Shown one piece after another: positions 11,718 to 24,262 of a stretch of DNA of 64,000 nt. The stretch lies in assembly GCF_000003855.2 (NCBI RefSeq), contig NW_003101672.1, positions 1,754,134 through 1,818,133 of the forward strand, given 5' to 3'. Both the position numbers and the translations under genes were made by a program. Position 1 is the first letter of the stretch. Each line of letters opens with the position of its first letter. The notes under the pieces were generated by a model. It did no database searches and was not told the DNA's origin. It was given only the letters and a program-made list of their open reading frames with translations. This DNA is from Blastomyces gilchristii SLH14081. Taxonomy: Eukaryota; Ascomycota; Eurotiomycetes; Onygenales; Ajellomycetaceae.

Positions 11718-13472
11718 TTAGAGAAGTAGCTCGAGCGGGTTCTCCACAATATTCTTCAGCTCCCTCATGAACTCAGCTCCCACCACCCCGTCAACAACCT
11801 TATGGTCGAAGCTGCCAGTCACCACAATCTGGTCATCCCATTTCACAGACGCGGCGCTGCCCTCGTCCTCACCCTCCACGGGCACTGCTACCTTGCGCGT
11901 CGTACCCACGGCTAGAATTGCGGCTTGCGGCGGGTTGATGACGGCGGTGAAACGCTCAACGGCGGGATTCATACCCATGTTGCTAATCGTGAAGGTGCCG
12001 CCGAGGTATTCCTCGGGCATCAACTTGTTCTCGCGCGCGCGCTTGCTTAGGTCTTTGATTTGGCTGGAGATGCTGGATAGGCCGAGGGTCTCGACGCTCT
12101 TGACGATGGGTGTGACGAGGCCGACGGGCGTTGCAACCGCGACGCTGATGTCTGCCGTCTTGTGCTGGCGGATGGTCACCTGGCCGTTTTCCTCGATCCA
12201 GCGCGAGTTTACGGCAGGCACTTTTAAGAGAGCGGCCGCACAGGCTTTGACGAGGAAGTCGTTGACGGATAGCTTGTATTTACCATCCGCGGAGGCATTG
12301 AGGGCCTTGCGCAGCTTGAGAAGTTTGCTAACGGAAAGGGTTGATGTTACGAAGTAGTGTGGGCTTTCTCTGACGGATTGAACAAGACGGTTTGCAATGG
12401 TTTTGCGCATGGACGTGGCAGGGATATCTTCATAAGCTGGACCGGCCGCAGCAGCGCCGCTGGGCTGATATTTCTCGATATCTTGTTTTGTAACTCGCCC
12501 ACCAGGACCAGTACCCTTGACATCCTTGAGCGGCACGCCCCGCTCCAAAGCTAGAGCCTTCACTGCGGGAGCAATAAATGGCACTCTGTCAAGACTTGAT
12601 TGTAATCTCTCACCAGTCGACTCTGGTTCCTGAGCTACAGGTTTCGATTCTTCGGTTGTGGGGGCGGGTTTGGATTCGGGTTCCTTTGGTTGTGCTGGTT
12701 CATTCTCCGCAGCTGGTGCTTTCTCACCACCAGCGTCTCCTAGCGAGAAGGACTCGAAAGATGAAATATCAGTCCCCTCTTCGACCATGACGGCAATCGG
12801 CTGTGGAGAATATTAGTTTCCGGATATAATGTCTACCCCGAGGTGAAAGAGAAACAAAGGAAAGATATTGCGCTCTTGCATAATATCACAAAAACACACT
12901 TACATTACCAACCGCAACATCTCTCTCACCGGCTTCCTTCAGAATTTTTGCCAAAACCCCTTCTTCTTGAAATTCGAAATCCATCTGGGCTTTGTCTGTT
13001 TCGATCTCCACTAGTACATCACCGGGAGCAAGGACGTCTCCAACCTTTTTCTGCCACGCCCCGATATTACCCGCAGTCATTGTTGGGGATAGCGCAGGCA
13101 TGCTAATAATTGTATGTGGGGGGTAGGCTGATACAGAAAACACAAGAAATCCATATTAGTAACAATAATCCAATGGAAATTTGCGATCAATATATATACA
13201 TATATATATATGATTTCGTCACGCTGGCTTACATTTGGAGGCATAGTATCTGGCAAGGGCCGCATAGGCCGGTAATTGTGGTCTATAACGGGGAGAGAAG
13301 CGAACAATCAGAAACCAGTTCAAGGCACACAATCATAATTGATAGGCACTGGAACATACCGGACAGCATCGCGGAGGCGATACAGATGCCGTGATTCCCG
13401 TATACCGGTGGATGCGGTTCTGGACAATAAAGAGCGGCAAGAAGCAGACCGCGACATGACGGTGGCAGCCAT
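11718..13472 (-). CDS. lat1: Pyruvate dehydrogenase E2, dihydrolipoyl acetyltransferase
   Basis: E2 core of the mitochondrial pyruvate dehydrogenase complex; transfers acetyl groups from lipoamide to CoA. Exons in gene order: 13472-13360, 13282-13233, 13127-12904 and 12800-11718; 489 residues, normal for fungi. The N-terminus is Ser/Arg-rich ([19 protein letters not shown]), a mitochondrial presequence. One lipoyl domain follows, with the lipoylated lysine in ETDKAQMDF (about residue 98). Next come a Pro/Ala/Glu-rich linker and a peripheral-subunit-binding domain ([19 protein letters not shown], about 205-240). The catalytic acyltransferase domain has the active-site histidine in SFDHKVVDG; the usual form is DHRVVDG, a conservative Arg-to-Lys change. 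It ends ENPLELLL, typical of E2. It is divergently arranged with SEC7. Confidence 0.95.
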
Positions 13473-14071
13473 CTTGAGCTATGGAAAAGGGAGGGCAGCG
13501 AAGAGGGCAATTGAGCGCCCCAGAGTCACAATGGAATGAGGAACGAGGTTAAGAATCTCGTGGCACAGAGATACAGAGAGAGCGAGTGAGCGTGGGTGTT
13601 GGGGTGGGTGTAGTCAGCAACGGCGGTGGTGCGTTTTGTTGAGCTTGAGCTTCCGCCAGGGTCCACAAGGGGTTTAGTGTGGCTCGGCGTTCCTTCGACC
13701 ACCGCAGTTACAAGAACGGCTAGACTGGAACGACACATAAACAGAGGTAAGGGGCCCCTACTACTAAATTAGGATTAGCTTCTTCCTTTAACTACCTACA
13801 CTCAGGAATAGCGCTTGTGGTGCCCCAGATTAGTCAGTATGGCTGCTGAGTAATAAACCACGTGATCGCAGAACCAGGGCTCTCGGCGCTGCTATCTGGC
13901 TCCATTTCGCTGGCTGTGCATAGTTCGCGTCGTGACTTTTCATGCTTTTTATGCTTCCCCATATACCCTGTGTTGTTTTGTCTCTCCTGACTTCCTGCTT
14001 TATTCTCCAGTTTTCGATGTGGACGGTTATCTTGGTGGCGTGCAACCCCCCTATGCTCGCTTGTCCTCTCA
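13473..14071. promoter_or_regulatory. Divergent promoter, LAT1 / SEC7
   Basis: 599 bases between the two start codons, so both promoters must lie here or overlap the leaders. A CACGTGA E-box occurs at 13859-13865, the core bound by Cbf1/bHLH factors. No TATA box is obvious for either gene. Function of the E-box is inference. Confidence 0.55.
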
Positions 14072-17000
14072 ATGGCTGAGCTCGATTATGTTCCTCCTGC
14101 GGCTTCGGCGGAGTCTGTCCAGGTAGGCAGCGGCCTGCAAGACGACGAACACGAACTGCCCCCAAGGACAAGCTCCCCGCCATTGTCGTCCGCTAGCAAT
14201 GGAGAGGGAAACTTCTCCGCTAATAATAAAAACGAAGTAAATATGGATGTTTCCCCGACCGCCACCTCTCCCGACCCTGAGTCCGTTCGGCAGCAGGATA
14301 AGGATCCCCACCTCTCGACAGCTGGCAGTCCCGAGCGGACGCAAGCGTTTAGCGATACTGAGAAAATAGATGCAGAAGAACCGAGTTCAGATAATGTGGA
14401 CAACGCTTCCGAGGGCCAGGAAGGCGTTGAGGGTTCTGTACATAAGGTCGAGCTGGAGGAAGTCAAATCTCCATCAACTGAGGATGGTGGCCCAACAGGT
14501 CCGTTCCACGCGCGAGCAGGCACGCCTGATGTAAGAACACGTTCGGACTCGAGGTCCACCGTTGCGACTCAGAATACGCAACGATCCACGCCAATTAGCT
14601 CCGCCGTGTTCATTCTAACTGCTCTCGATACAATCGGGTCTTCAAAGGAGGCACGGCGGAGTACGGAGTTGGAAGATGCTGTGACCAAAGCCCGTGCGAA
14701 CATCAAGCAATCCGACGAACGACCTATTGATCCGGAAGTCATCTTTGCCCCGTTACAGCTGGCTACGAAGACGTTTAGCATACCTTTACAGGTGACAGCC
14801 CTTGACTGCATCGGCAAACTCATCACCTATTCTTATTTCGCGTTCCCGCCGACCCCGGCCGCCGAAAATCCACAAACTGCCCCCAACCGGCTTCCGCTCA
14901 TAGAACGGGCTATCGAAACAATTTGTTCGTGTTTTGAGAATGAATCTACCCCACCTGAAATACAACAGCAGATCATTAAGTCCCTCCTCGCCGCGGTACT
15001 GAATGACAAAATTGTCGTCCACGGAGCTGGTCTCCTAAAGGCCGTTAGACAGATATATAATATCTTCATATATTCCAAATCTAGTCAAAACCAGCAAGTT
15101 GCCCAAGGGTCACTCACCCAGATGGTAGGCACTGTGTATGATAGAGTCCGCATTCGTCTGGATCTTAAGGAGGCTCGGATCCGTGATAGGGAAGATCAAG
15201 ATGATTCCTCCCCGGCGCCCGACGCAATCAGCCAGGCCAATGGTGGTTCGCCAAACGAGCAAGATGCGTCGTCTGAAGCTTCCCAGCCTGTTCCTGACCA
15301 ACCCGTCGCCAAAGATTTGACAGAGAAGCTCACCCTGCAGAGCTTTGAGACAAATAAGGATGCTCTTCTGGTCAACGATAATGCTCCAACGATGGTTACG
15401 CGCGCAAAAGTCAGCAGGAAGCAAGCCAGGTCCGTATCTGGCGAGGAAGGGGACTCTTTCGCCGACGATGACGTAGACGAAATATATGTGAAAGACGCCT
15501 TCCTCGTTTTCCGCGCATTGTGCAAACTCAGTCATAAAATCCTTTCTCATGAACAGCAGCAGGATATTAAGTCTCAGAATATGAGATCTAAGTTGCTTTC
15601 CTTACACTTAATTCAACATCTTCTCAGCAACCATATCGCCGTTTTTACCTCCCCCCTCTCCACCTTGAAACACAGTAGCACTTCCGCCGACTCTATGACG
15701 CTTTTAGAAGCCATCAAACCGCATCTTTGTCTAAGTCTGAGCAGAAATGGAGCCAGTTCTGTCCCGCGCGTTTTTGAAGTTGGTTGCGAGATATTTTGGC
15801 TCATGCTCAAATATATGAGAGTTATGCTCAAGGTCAGTGCTTTAACACACTTCGCCTTGGGTATTTTCTAATTAAATTCCTAACAATATCCACAGAAAGA
15901 AATTGAGGTCTTCCTCAAAGAAATCTACCTCGCCATTTTGGAAAAGCGAAGTTCTCCAATGTTTCAAAAACTGTATTTTATGGATATTCTCGAAAGGCTC
16001 TCCGCTGATCCAAGAGCGCTGGTGGAAATTTATTTAAATTACGACTGCGATCGCACTGCTTTAGAAAATATATTTCAAGGGTATGTCAATATTGGACTCT
16101 GATAAAAGCAAGCTGTTGCTAAATTAACGGAAAATAGCATTATCGAGCATTTATCGAGACAGTCTAGTGCCCCTGTGACAGTCACGGCGATACAGGAGCA
16201 ACAATATCAGGAACACAACAAAACTACACCTAATAATAATGATTGGCATCAAAAAGGGACACTTCCACCCTCTCTCTCTACTGCCAAAATGAGCACTGGA
16301 ACACCCGCGGGTACACAAAATATCCCCCCAGAATACATCATGAAACAACGGGCGCTTGAATGTCTAGTGCAAATTTTACGGTCATTGGATATTTGGTCAT
16401 CTCGGAAGCTCGAAGAACAAAACCCTATCGGTCGCGAGGTCCAATCTAGATCCTCCATAGGAGGCTCCAGGGAATCTCTAGACACAAGCTCTATCTTACC
16501 TGCGACTTCCCCTAATCCTGAGAACGGAGAATTTACACTAAGTCATTCTGCCCCTATATTAGATGACGATCCCAATCAGATAGAGAAAGTAAAGCAACGG
16601 AAAATTGCCCTTACAAATGCTATCAAGCAATTTAATTTCAAACCTAAAAGAGGAATCAAGGTCTTACTCTTGGAAGGATTCATCCCATCCAACTCCCCTG
16701 TCGATATCGCGAACTTCCTTATTCGAAATGACCGATTAGATAAAACAATGCTTGGAGAGTATCTCGGCGAGGGCGATCCGGAAAATATTGCCATTATGCA
16801 CGCATTTGTTGATTGTATGGATTTCAAGAAACGACGGTTCGTGGATGCCCTCCGGCAATTCTTGCAGAGCTTCCGACTGCCTGGCGAGTCGCAGAAAATT
16901 GACCGGTTCATGCTTAAATTTGCTGAACGCTATTTAACCGGCAATCCCAATGCCTTTGCCACTGCTGATGCTGCCTACGTCCTTGCCTATTCAGTCATCT

Positions 17001-20000
17001 TGCTAAATACAGATCTTCATAGCGTCAAGATGAAGGGGCGACGAATGACCAAACAGGATTTCATCAACAACAATCGTGGGATCAATGACAATAGCGACCT
17101 TCCCGAGGAGTACCTCTCGGGTATTTATGACGAAATCGCTAATAATGAGATCGTGCTTAATACAGAGAGGGAGAATGCTGCTAATCTGGGTATTCCAACG
17201 CAACCACAACCGGGACTAGCTACTAGGGCAGGGCAGGTTTTGGCAACGGTTGGCCGAGATGTGCAGGGTGAGCGCTATGCGCAAGCATCGGAGGAGATTG
17301 CCAACAAAACGGAACAACTTTATCGGAGTTTGATCCGAGCGCAACGAAAGTCTGCAATCAAAGAGGCTCTCTCGCGCTTCATCCCCGCAACCTCGGCGCG
17401 GCATGTTGGGTCCATGTTCAATGTAACTTGGATGTCCTTCCTTTCTGGTCTTTCAGCGCATGTCCAGGACACTCAACAATTGGACACGATACGCCTCTGT
17501 ATGGAGGGAATTCGTTTGTCTATCCGCATTGCTTGCCAATTCGACCTGGAAACTCCTCGCGTTGCCTTCGTTACCGTGCTGGCGAAATTTACAAATCTAG
17601 GCAACCTTAGAGAAATGATGGCTAAAAATGTGGAAGCGTTGAAGGTGTTGCTTGACGTCGCCATCACTGAGGGCAACCACTTGAAGGAATCTTGGCGAGA
17701 AATCTTGACTTGTATAAGTCAACTTGACAGATTCCAACTCCTAACCGACGGCGTGGATGAGGGGGCGTTGCCTGATGTGTCGATGGCTAGGCTTACTCCA
17801 CCGTCTACCGCAGATGCATCGCGTGCCAGAAAGTATTCTCAAGCATCCCGGCGACCACGACCCCGCTCTATCCATCATGCAAATGCACCCTACCGTGCAG
17901 AGGTGGCTATGGAAAGTCGCTCGACAGAGATGATTCGCGGCGTTGACAGAATATTCACGAACACTGCCAACCTCTCCAACGATGCCATTGTAGACTTTGT
18001 TCGCGCGCTTAGCCACGTGAGCTGGCAAGAAATCCAATCTTCTGGCCAAAGTGACTCGCCTCGTACTTACAGCCTCCAGAAAGTTGTTGAGATCAGTTAC
18101 TACAACATGACTCGAGTCAGGATCGAATGGAGCAGGATCTGGGATATTCTAGGCGATCACTTCAACCAGGTTGGCTGCCATACCAATACAGCCGTCGTAT
18201 TCTTTGCCCTCGACTCCCTCCGCCAGCTTTCCATGCGGTTCATGGAATTGGGAGAACTACCCGGATTCCAATTCCAGAAAGATTTCTTGAAACCCTTTGA
18301 GCATGTCATGGCCCACAGTACGGCGGTTACTGTTAAGGATATGGTACTTCGCTGTCTTATTCAGATGATTCAAGCTCGTGGCGATAATATTCGGTCTGGG
18401 TGGAAAACTATGTTTGGTGTTTTCAGTGTTGCTGCGCGAGAGCCCTATGGTATGTTCCAAAATGCGTTAAAAGGGGCGACTTAGGCTTCTTAAAACAGCT
18501 TCTAACCATTGTGTACAGAAGGAATTGTTAGCATGGCGTTTGAGCATGTTCTGCAGGTTTACACAACTCGTTTTGGCGTTATCATCACCCAAGGCGCCTT
18601 TGCAGACCTCATTGTGTGTCTCACAGAGTTCTCGAAAAATCTGAAGTTCCAGAAAAAGTCACTTCAGGCAATTGAAACGTTGAAATCGACCGTTCCTAAA
18701 ATGCTCAAGACTCCAGAATGCCCTTTGTATCAGCGTCGCCCTGGGCAAGGAGAAGATGGTCTACCAACTGCTCCACTGCAACCGAGTCGACAATCGGCAG
18801 AGGAGCAATTCTGGTACCCTGTCTTGATTGCTTTCCAAGACGTACTGATGACCGGCGATGATCTTGAAGTTCGATCAAGGTAAGAGAATATCAAAATATT
18901 CGGTTTATATTGTATTTTTGTTTGCTAATGTGTGACAATCATAGGGCATTAAATTATCTCTTCGAGACTCTAATTCGATATGGAGGAGATTTCCCTCCTG
19001 AATTCTGGGATATCCTTTGGAGACAACTGTTATATCCTATCTTCATTGTCCTCCAGTCGAAATCGGAAATGTCCAAAGTGCCGAATCATGAAGAGTTGTC
19101 CGTCTGGCTGTCAACCACAATGATCCAAGCGCTACGTAATATGATTACTCTGTTCACGCATTACTTCGACTCCCTCGAGTATATGTTAGATCGATTTTTG
19201 GAGCTACTCACGCTGTGTATATGCCAAGAGAACGACACGATCGCGCGAATTGGTAGCAATTGTTTGCAACAACTTATCTTGCAGAACGTCTCCAAATTCC
19301 AACAGAAGCATTGGACCAAAATTGTGGGCGCTTTCGTGGAATTATTTGAGAAGACCACTGCCTACGAGCTATTTACTGCTGCAGCCACCACAGCGCCTAT
19401 CAAGGAACCAGAGACCCCAAAGCGCACTGCTGAAAGTGCTACTATCGTAGAATCTGCTGACGGAACTTCTCAGGGAGGGCTTTCGCCGACTTCTACACCT
19501 ACGAAAGTTAATGGAAAAAGGTCTTTTGATGAGGAAAGTCATGACGCAGAGGATAGCCAATCGAGCGCTAGCCATCCACCCCCAGCTGCATCTTCTGAAC
19601 TTGAAGATTACCGTCCTCAATCCCAAATGGGGCAACCTCCTGCAGTAGTAACGGTTGCACGGCGACGATTCTTCAACGGTATTATCACCAACTGCGTGCT
19701 GCAGTTACTAATGATTGAAACCGTCCACGAGCTCTTCTCGAATGATGCCGTCTACGCACAAATACCAAGTCAGGAGCTTCTGCGGCTCATGGGGCTCTTA
19801 AAGAAGAGTTACCAATTCGCGAAGAAGTTCAACGAAGCCAAGGATCTTAGAGTGCAGCTGTGGCGACAGGGATTCATGAAACAGCCTCCCAATCTCCTCA
19901 AGCAGGAGAGCGGAAGCGCAGCTACATATGTCAATATTCTCTTCCGCATGTACCATGATGAGGGCGATGAAAGGAAGAACAGCAGAGCCGAAACTGAGGC

Positions 20001-20459
20001 TGCACTTATCCCGTGAGTCTTTCTTTTCCCTTTCCTTTTCCGTTTTCGCACTCCAGCTCCAATATGGAAGTACAATATTTCCGAACGCTAACATGGTGTT
20101 TGTACTTTAGTCTATGCGCGGATATCATTCGCGGTTACGCTCATCTGGACGAAGAAACTCAACAGCGCAACATCGTGGCGTGGCGACCAGTCGTTGTGGA
20201 CGTTATGGAAGGGTACACCGGTGTGCCCCGAGAGACGTTCGAAAAACACATTGAAACTTTCTACCCGATCTGCATTGATTTGCTCGGCCGCGACCTCAAC
20301 AACGACATCCGCCTTGCCTTATATTCCTTCCTCCGCCGGGTAGGAGAGTGCCGCCTCGGGATGCCTGCGTACATCCCTCAGGAAACGCCCTCCAGCCCAC
20401 GGAGTTCTACTTCTCAACACCATTTCAATGGTAGCAGGCGACGCAGTAAAGGGCGTTGA
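14072..20459 (+). CDS. sec7: Sec7, Arf guanine nucleotide exchange factor of the trans-Golgi
   Basis: Large BIG/Sec7-type GEF that activates Arf1 at late Golgi membranes. Six exons: 14072-15832, 15896-16080, 16138-18449, 18519-18879, 18945-20012 and 20111-20459; 2011 residues, close to the family length. An acidic, disordered N-terminus precedes the DCB region (from about residue 170, SSAVFILTALDTIGSSKEA). A second acidic linker and the HUS domain follow. The catalytic Sec7 domain starts near residue 815 (GIKVLLLEGFIP); it carries the glutamic-finger region LGEYLGEGDPENI and the hydrophobic-groove motif AYSVILLNTDLHS. The C-terminal HDS repeats contain SHVSWQEI, HTNTAVVFFALDSLRQLS and RVRIEWSRIWDILGDHF. 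Every intron closes the frame. The start is the first ATG of a long open frame, just after the divergent promoter. Confidence 0.96.
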
Positions 20460-21037
20460 ATGAAAAGCTATCTATCGACTTTTACAAGCACACTCTGTTT
20501 CTACTTACGTTTTTACTACCTACTTGTTTGTTTTTTTCGTTTTCTTTTTCATCTGATGGATTTTGTCTACCCGACGCCCTCTTTTGCCCTGTACACCTAC
20601 CTAGACTTCCTTGGTTTGATCATGTTTTTGTTTATTATTTAGTTATTCTCCTCTGTGGTCAATGCGCTTGGCGTTTTTTTTTATCTAGATTTCGCGCGTT
20701 TTCATATATGTATACCTCTCTATTTATATAATCGATTGCCTGCTCTTGCCGTTGTCGGTTTTGGCTGAAATGATGATCGTTGGATCATGAACAAGGCCCA
20801 TAAAAATTTCAATTCTCCAACACCATATAATATGAACATGCTAATTTAGTTTATACTCTTACATGCTTCAGTCCATAAGAGATCGCCATTACCATGCTTA
20901 GGCTTGCCGCACATTATTGCAAACAATTAGGAATTTGTATACGCACCGGTAAATGTGCATTAGCATACAATCACTTCCACTCGCACCTATCCAGCCAATA
21001 CAATAACAATTTATACATTCGGAGGGAAAGCTCCCTA
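20460..21037. other. Intergenic, convergent SEC7 / MET8
   Basis: 578 bases between two stop codons. T-rich directly after SEC7, consistent with a 3' untranslated region. No gene recognised. Confidence 0.65.
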
Positions 21038-22029
21038 TCAACAGCTAAAGCCCATACTCCCGTCAAAGGCAGTCAAGCTGGCTTTTTCTCCCAGGCGCAC
21101 TTGTTCGAACGTCGGCACCTTGTCTGAGGGATAGTAGCCAAGCAGAGTCTCGATATCGTCCTCGTCCATCTCTACGAGTTCTTCTAGGCTCCACATTTCG
21201 CATATCCGTGATATCCTATGCAGCTATCAGATGGAAAGGGAACGATGGACATAAAATCACAAACATGGAGAAGAGAGGTTGGGGGGAAAGGGGGTGTCTG
21301 AACCATGAACGCAAAACAAGTTGGACGTGACTGACCATTTCATTCTCTTGGGCCCATCTTTGTGTGAAGAAGCGATCTCTCTAAGCCTCCTCCGCAACTT
21401 GCCAACGTTTTCAATCGCCGCCCCTGTGTTCCTTGGCAATGTCCGCGCAATTTCCTTCCGCACCATACTGGCCAACTTCGGCCCGTTCCCATTTGTACTC
21501 ACCATGATCTGCAAGGGCCCATCGCGGTGCACGCTTCCAAAGTAAAAGTCACACTCTGATGGTACATCGGCTATATTCGCGGGAATCCTGCGCTCCTTGC
21601 ACAGCTTCCAGATCTGCGTCGACGCCTCTGGGTCATCGACGGCAACGAGCACCATGTCTACCACCCCAACACCATTATCATCGTCGGGATCAAGGTCGCG
21701 AGGCTCGAATTTGCGGTCGATGTGCGAGACTTGTTTCGAGGCGATGCGGTAGGAGACCTCATCGTTGAGACCTGAGGATGGGCTGATAACGGTTACCTTT
21801 GCATCGGCATTAAGCGCATGCACTATGCGGCCGGCTGCTACCTGTAGGCACTCTCATTAAAGCTGGGTTAGTTTGAAGGAAGGCCAATTAGAAATTTAGG
21901 ATCTGATATAATTATGCAGCAGCGACGTACCTCACCACCACCAACCACTAGAATGTGCTTGTTCTTGACCTGCCATGCGACGATCAAGGAGCCGCCTGGT
22001 TGGATCTGCGGGAATTTAGAGGACGGCAT
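21038..22029 (-). CDS. met8: Precorrin-2 dehydrogenase / sirohydrochlorin ferrochelatase (Met8)
   Basis: Makes siroheme, the cofactor of sulfite and nitrite reductases, by NAD-dependent oxidation of precorrin-2 and iron insertion. Exons in gene order: 22029-21931, 21841-21336 and 21215-21038; 260 residues. The Rossmann motif HILVVGGGEVAAGRIVH is split by intron 1 after GGGE. The dinucleotide domain continues with DMVLVAVDDPEAS and the Met8 signature IPANIADVPSECDFYFGSV. The NGNGPKLASMVRKEI segment follows, and then a C-terminal helical domain (RICEMWSLEELVEMDEDD). Length and motif order match yeast Met8. It is divergent with the PRPP synthetase gene. Confidence 0.93.
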
Positions 22030-22498
22030 AGCAGCAAGACATGTGGATGGGTATGCTTAGGAAGAGGAATCAAAGTAGATTATATTTATTTATACTTAGA
22101 ATAAGAGCTAAAAAAGAGTTCAGTTGATGGTTATATGGAAGTTATTTAATTGTTGCTGAGAAATAAATAATAAATAATCTTGCCCGCGAATTCTCTTGGC
22201 TGGCGATAAGATTGATTGGCCTGGTCACATGCCACGCCTTAAATAAGTAACTACTAAATAAGCTAAATCTCGTCCGTATAAATTCCAAAATCCCCTTCGA
22301 AAATTCAACTCCGCCCCTCAGGCAACAGCAACACCCCCCTGGGCCACCATCACACCATCAGCAGGTCAAGATAAGAGTACCACAGTGGCTGCAAAGGATA
22401 ACAGTTGATGTTGGATGCATTTGACTCCTTATTCTTCCATGACCGCTAACAGTTGACGCTTCTATTCCCCTCGCCCATAACACACCCTCATAGCCGCG
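22030..22498. promoter_or_regulatory. Divergent promoter, MET8 / PRPP synthetase
   Basis: 469 bases between two start codons, AT-rich on the MET8 side (poly AAATAA stretches near 22080-22180) and GC-richer near the PRPP synthetase start. No strongly diagnostic operator was recognised. Confidence 0.5.
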
Positions 22499-24262
22499 AT
22501 GCGCGGAGTCCAAATTTTCTCAGGCAGCTCGCACCCGGCCCTGACAGAGGCTATCTGTGAACGTCTGGGCACTCTCCCAGCCAAGTGCGAGCTCCGCAAA
22601 TTCAGCAATGGAGAAACAAGCGTTAATATTGGCGTCTCTGTGCGGAACCAGGATGTTTTCATTGTTCAAAGCGGCAGCTCCAAGATCAACGACAGCGTTA
22701 TGGAGCTGCTTATCATGATCTCCGCTTGTAAAGGTGGCTCTGCTAAATCTATTACTGGTATGTAGAAATACTTTTGACGCTTCTATTCGGATACAGCAGC
22801 TTGAGTTTGAAATACGTGTTGTCTCTAACCTTTTTTTTTTTTTGCCCTTACAGCGGTGATGCCGTAGGTTACACATCCTCTCCCAAGCCATAGCCAATTC
22901 TACTGACATGCCAGAGTTATTTCCCCTACTCCCGCCAATCAAAAAAGAAGAGCCATCGTGGCGCGATAACCGCTCGGATGCTTGCCAATTTGCTCACTGT
23001 CGCTGGTGTAGATCATATAATCACGGTAGATTTACATGTATGACGATCTACCCTTCAGGCAGATAAATATCCTCCTTTGTTTATTTATGGTTTGATAGCG
23101 CTAACGGGTCTGACCTCAGGCCTCTCAAATGCAAGGTTTCTTCGGAAACCCTGTCGATAACCTATTCGCTGAGCCCCTAATTGCGCGCTGGATCCGATTG
23201 AACGTGCCTCGCTGGAATGAAGCGGTTGTAGTTACCAAAAATGCGGGAGGAAGTAAAAGGGTAACGTCTTTGGCAGATGCGCTGAAGCTGAACTTTGGCA
23301 TTGTAAACACGGACCGGAGACGGGGGAACATTACTGCAGGATTGTCAGGAAGCGCTATATTTTTCGCTTCTGTCGAACCCGGTCTTCCCACTTCGAAACA
23401 TGAACAGGCCCCTGTTGAGTTGGCTGATAAGTCTGAACCGTCCGATCCCCTCCCCTCTTCAACCAGCGTTCCCATCCGACCTCCTCAACGTACTATATCT
23501 CCCAGCCCTTTAGCACAAACAACTTCGGCCGTCGAGTCTGCATCACCATCACCACCATCACCATCACCATCACACGCATCGCTCAATGTCCCTCAACAAA
23601 TGGAATCATCATTTGCTGCCCGGCGTCCCTCCGAGCAAGAAGCCGCGTTTGAGTACACCGATGAGCGCGCGAGAGAGGTGATCACAGGCAGATTGGTGCA
23701 GGGCCATATTGTCGACGATGACTACTCTTCGCCAATCCTCTCGTCAACTTCTGTTAACACGCTCTCTGGGGATCGTACCGAATATGAACCACCTTCCCGT
23801 GATCCCATGACTTTGTCCTATATCTCCAACGCGTCGTCTTTCCAACCAGACCATGCTCTAGGAGGATCATTTGATGCTACTGTTTCCTCCGATGAGGAAG
23901 ATAATAAACAAGAAATGTTCACCCGGGAGAGGACAGTCACCCTCGTTGGGGATGTCAGGGGCAAAACAGTCTTTATTGTAGATGACATGATTGATAAACC
24001 CGGTTCGTGGATCGCAGCTGCGGAGACGGTGGTGAAGAGAGGCGGAGCGAAAAAGGTCTACTGCATTGCAACACATGGATTGTTCAGTTATGATTCGTTG
24101 CAGGAGATGGAATCCTGCGACTGCATCGATTATATTGTGATCACCAACTCGTTCCCGATTCCCCCGAAAGCGAAGGAGTCGAGAAAGATGATCGTCCTTG
24201 ATTTATCGGCACTCCTTGCAGAAAGCATAAGGCGTCACCACTACGGAGAGAGGTTTGTCTGA
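22499..24262 (+). CDS. Ribose-phosphate pyrophosphokinase with large insertion (Prs5-like)
   Basis: PRPP synthetase family; makes the phosphoribosyl donor for nucleotide, histidine and tryptophan synthesis. Exons: 22499-22757, 22854-22863 (10 nt), 22917-23037 and 23120-24262; 510 residues. The N-terminal half has [25 protein letters not shown], the YFPYSRQ motif and the ITVDLH metal/substrate motif. After [12 protein letters not shown] comes an insertion of roughly 175 residues (about 225-400), Pro/Ser-rich and then acidic. The PRPP loop reads [14 protein letters not shown], not the usual DDMxDTxGT. Both the insertion and the altered loop are as in yeast Prs1/Prs5-type subunits, which act within hetero-oligomers. 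So this is probably a regulatory or structural subunit; a catalytic role of its own is uncertain. The acceptor of exon 3 must be the CCAGAG site, because only that keeps the frame. Confidence 0.88.
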
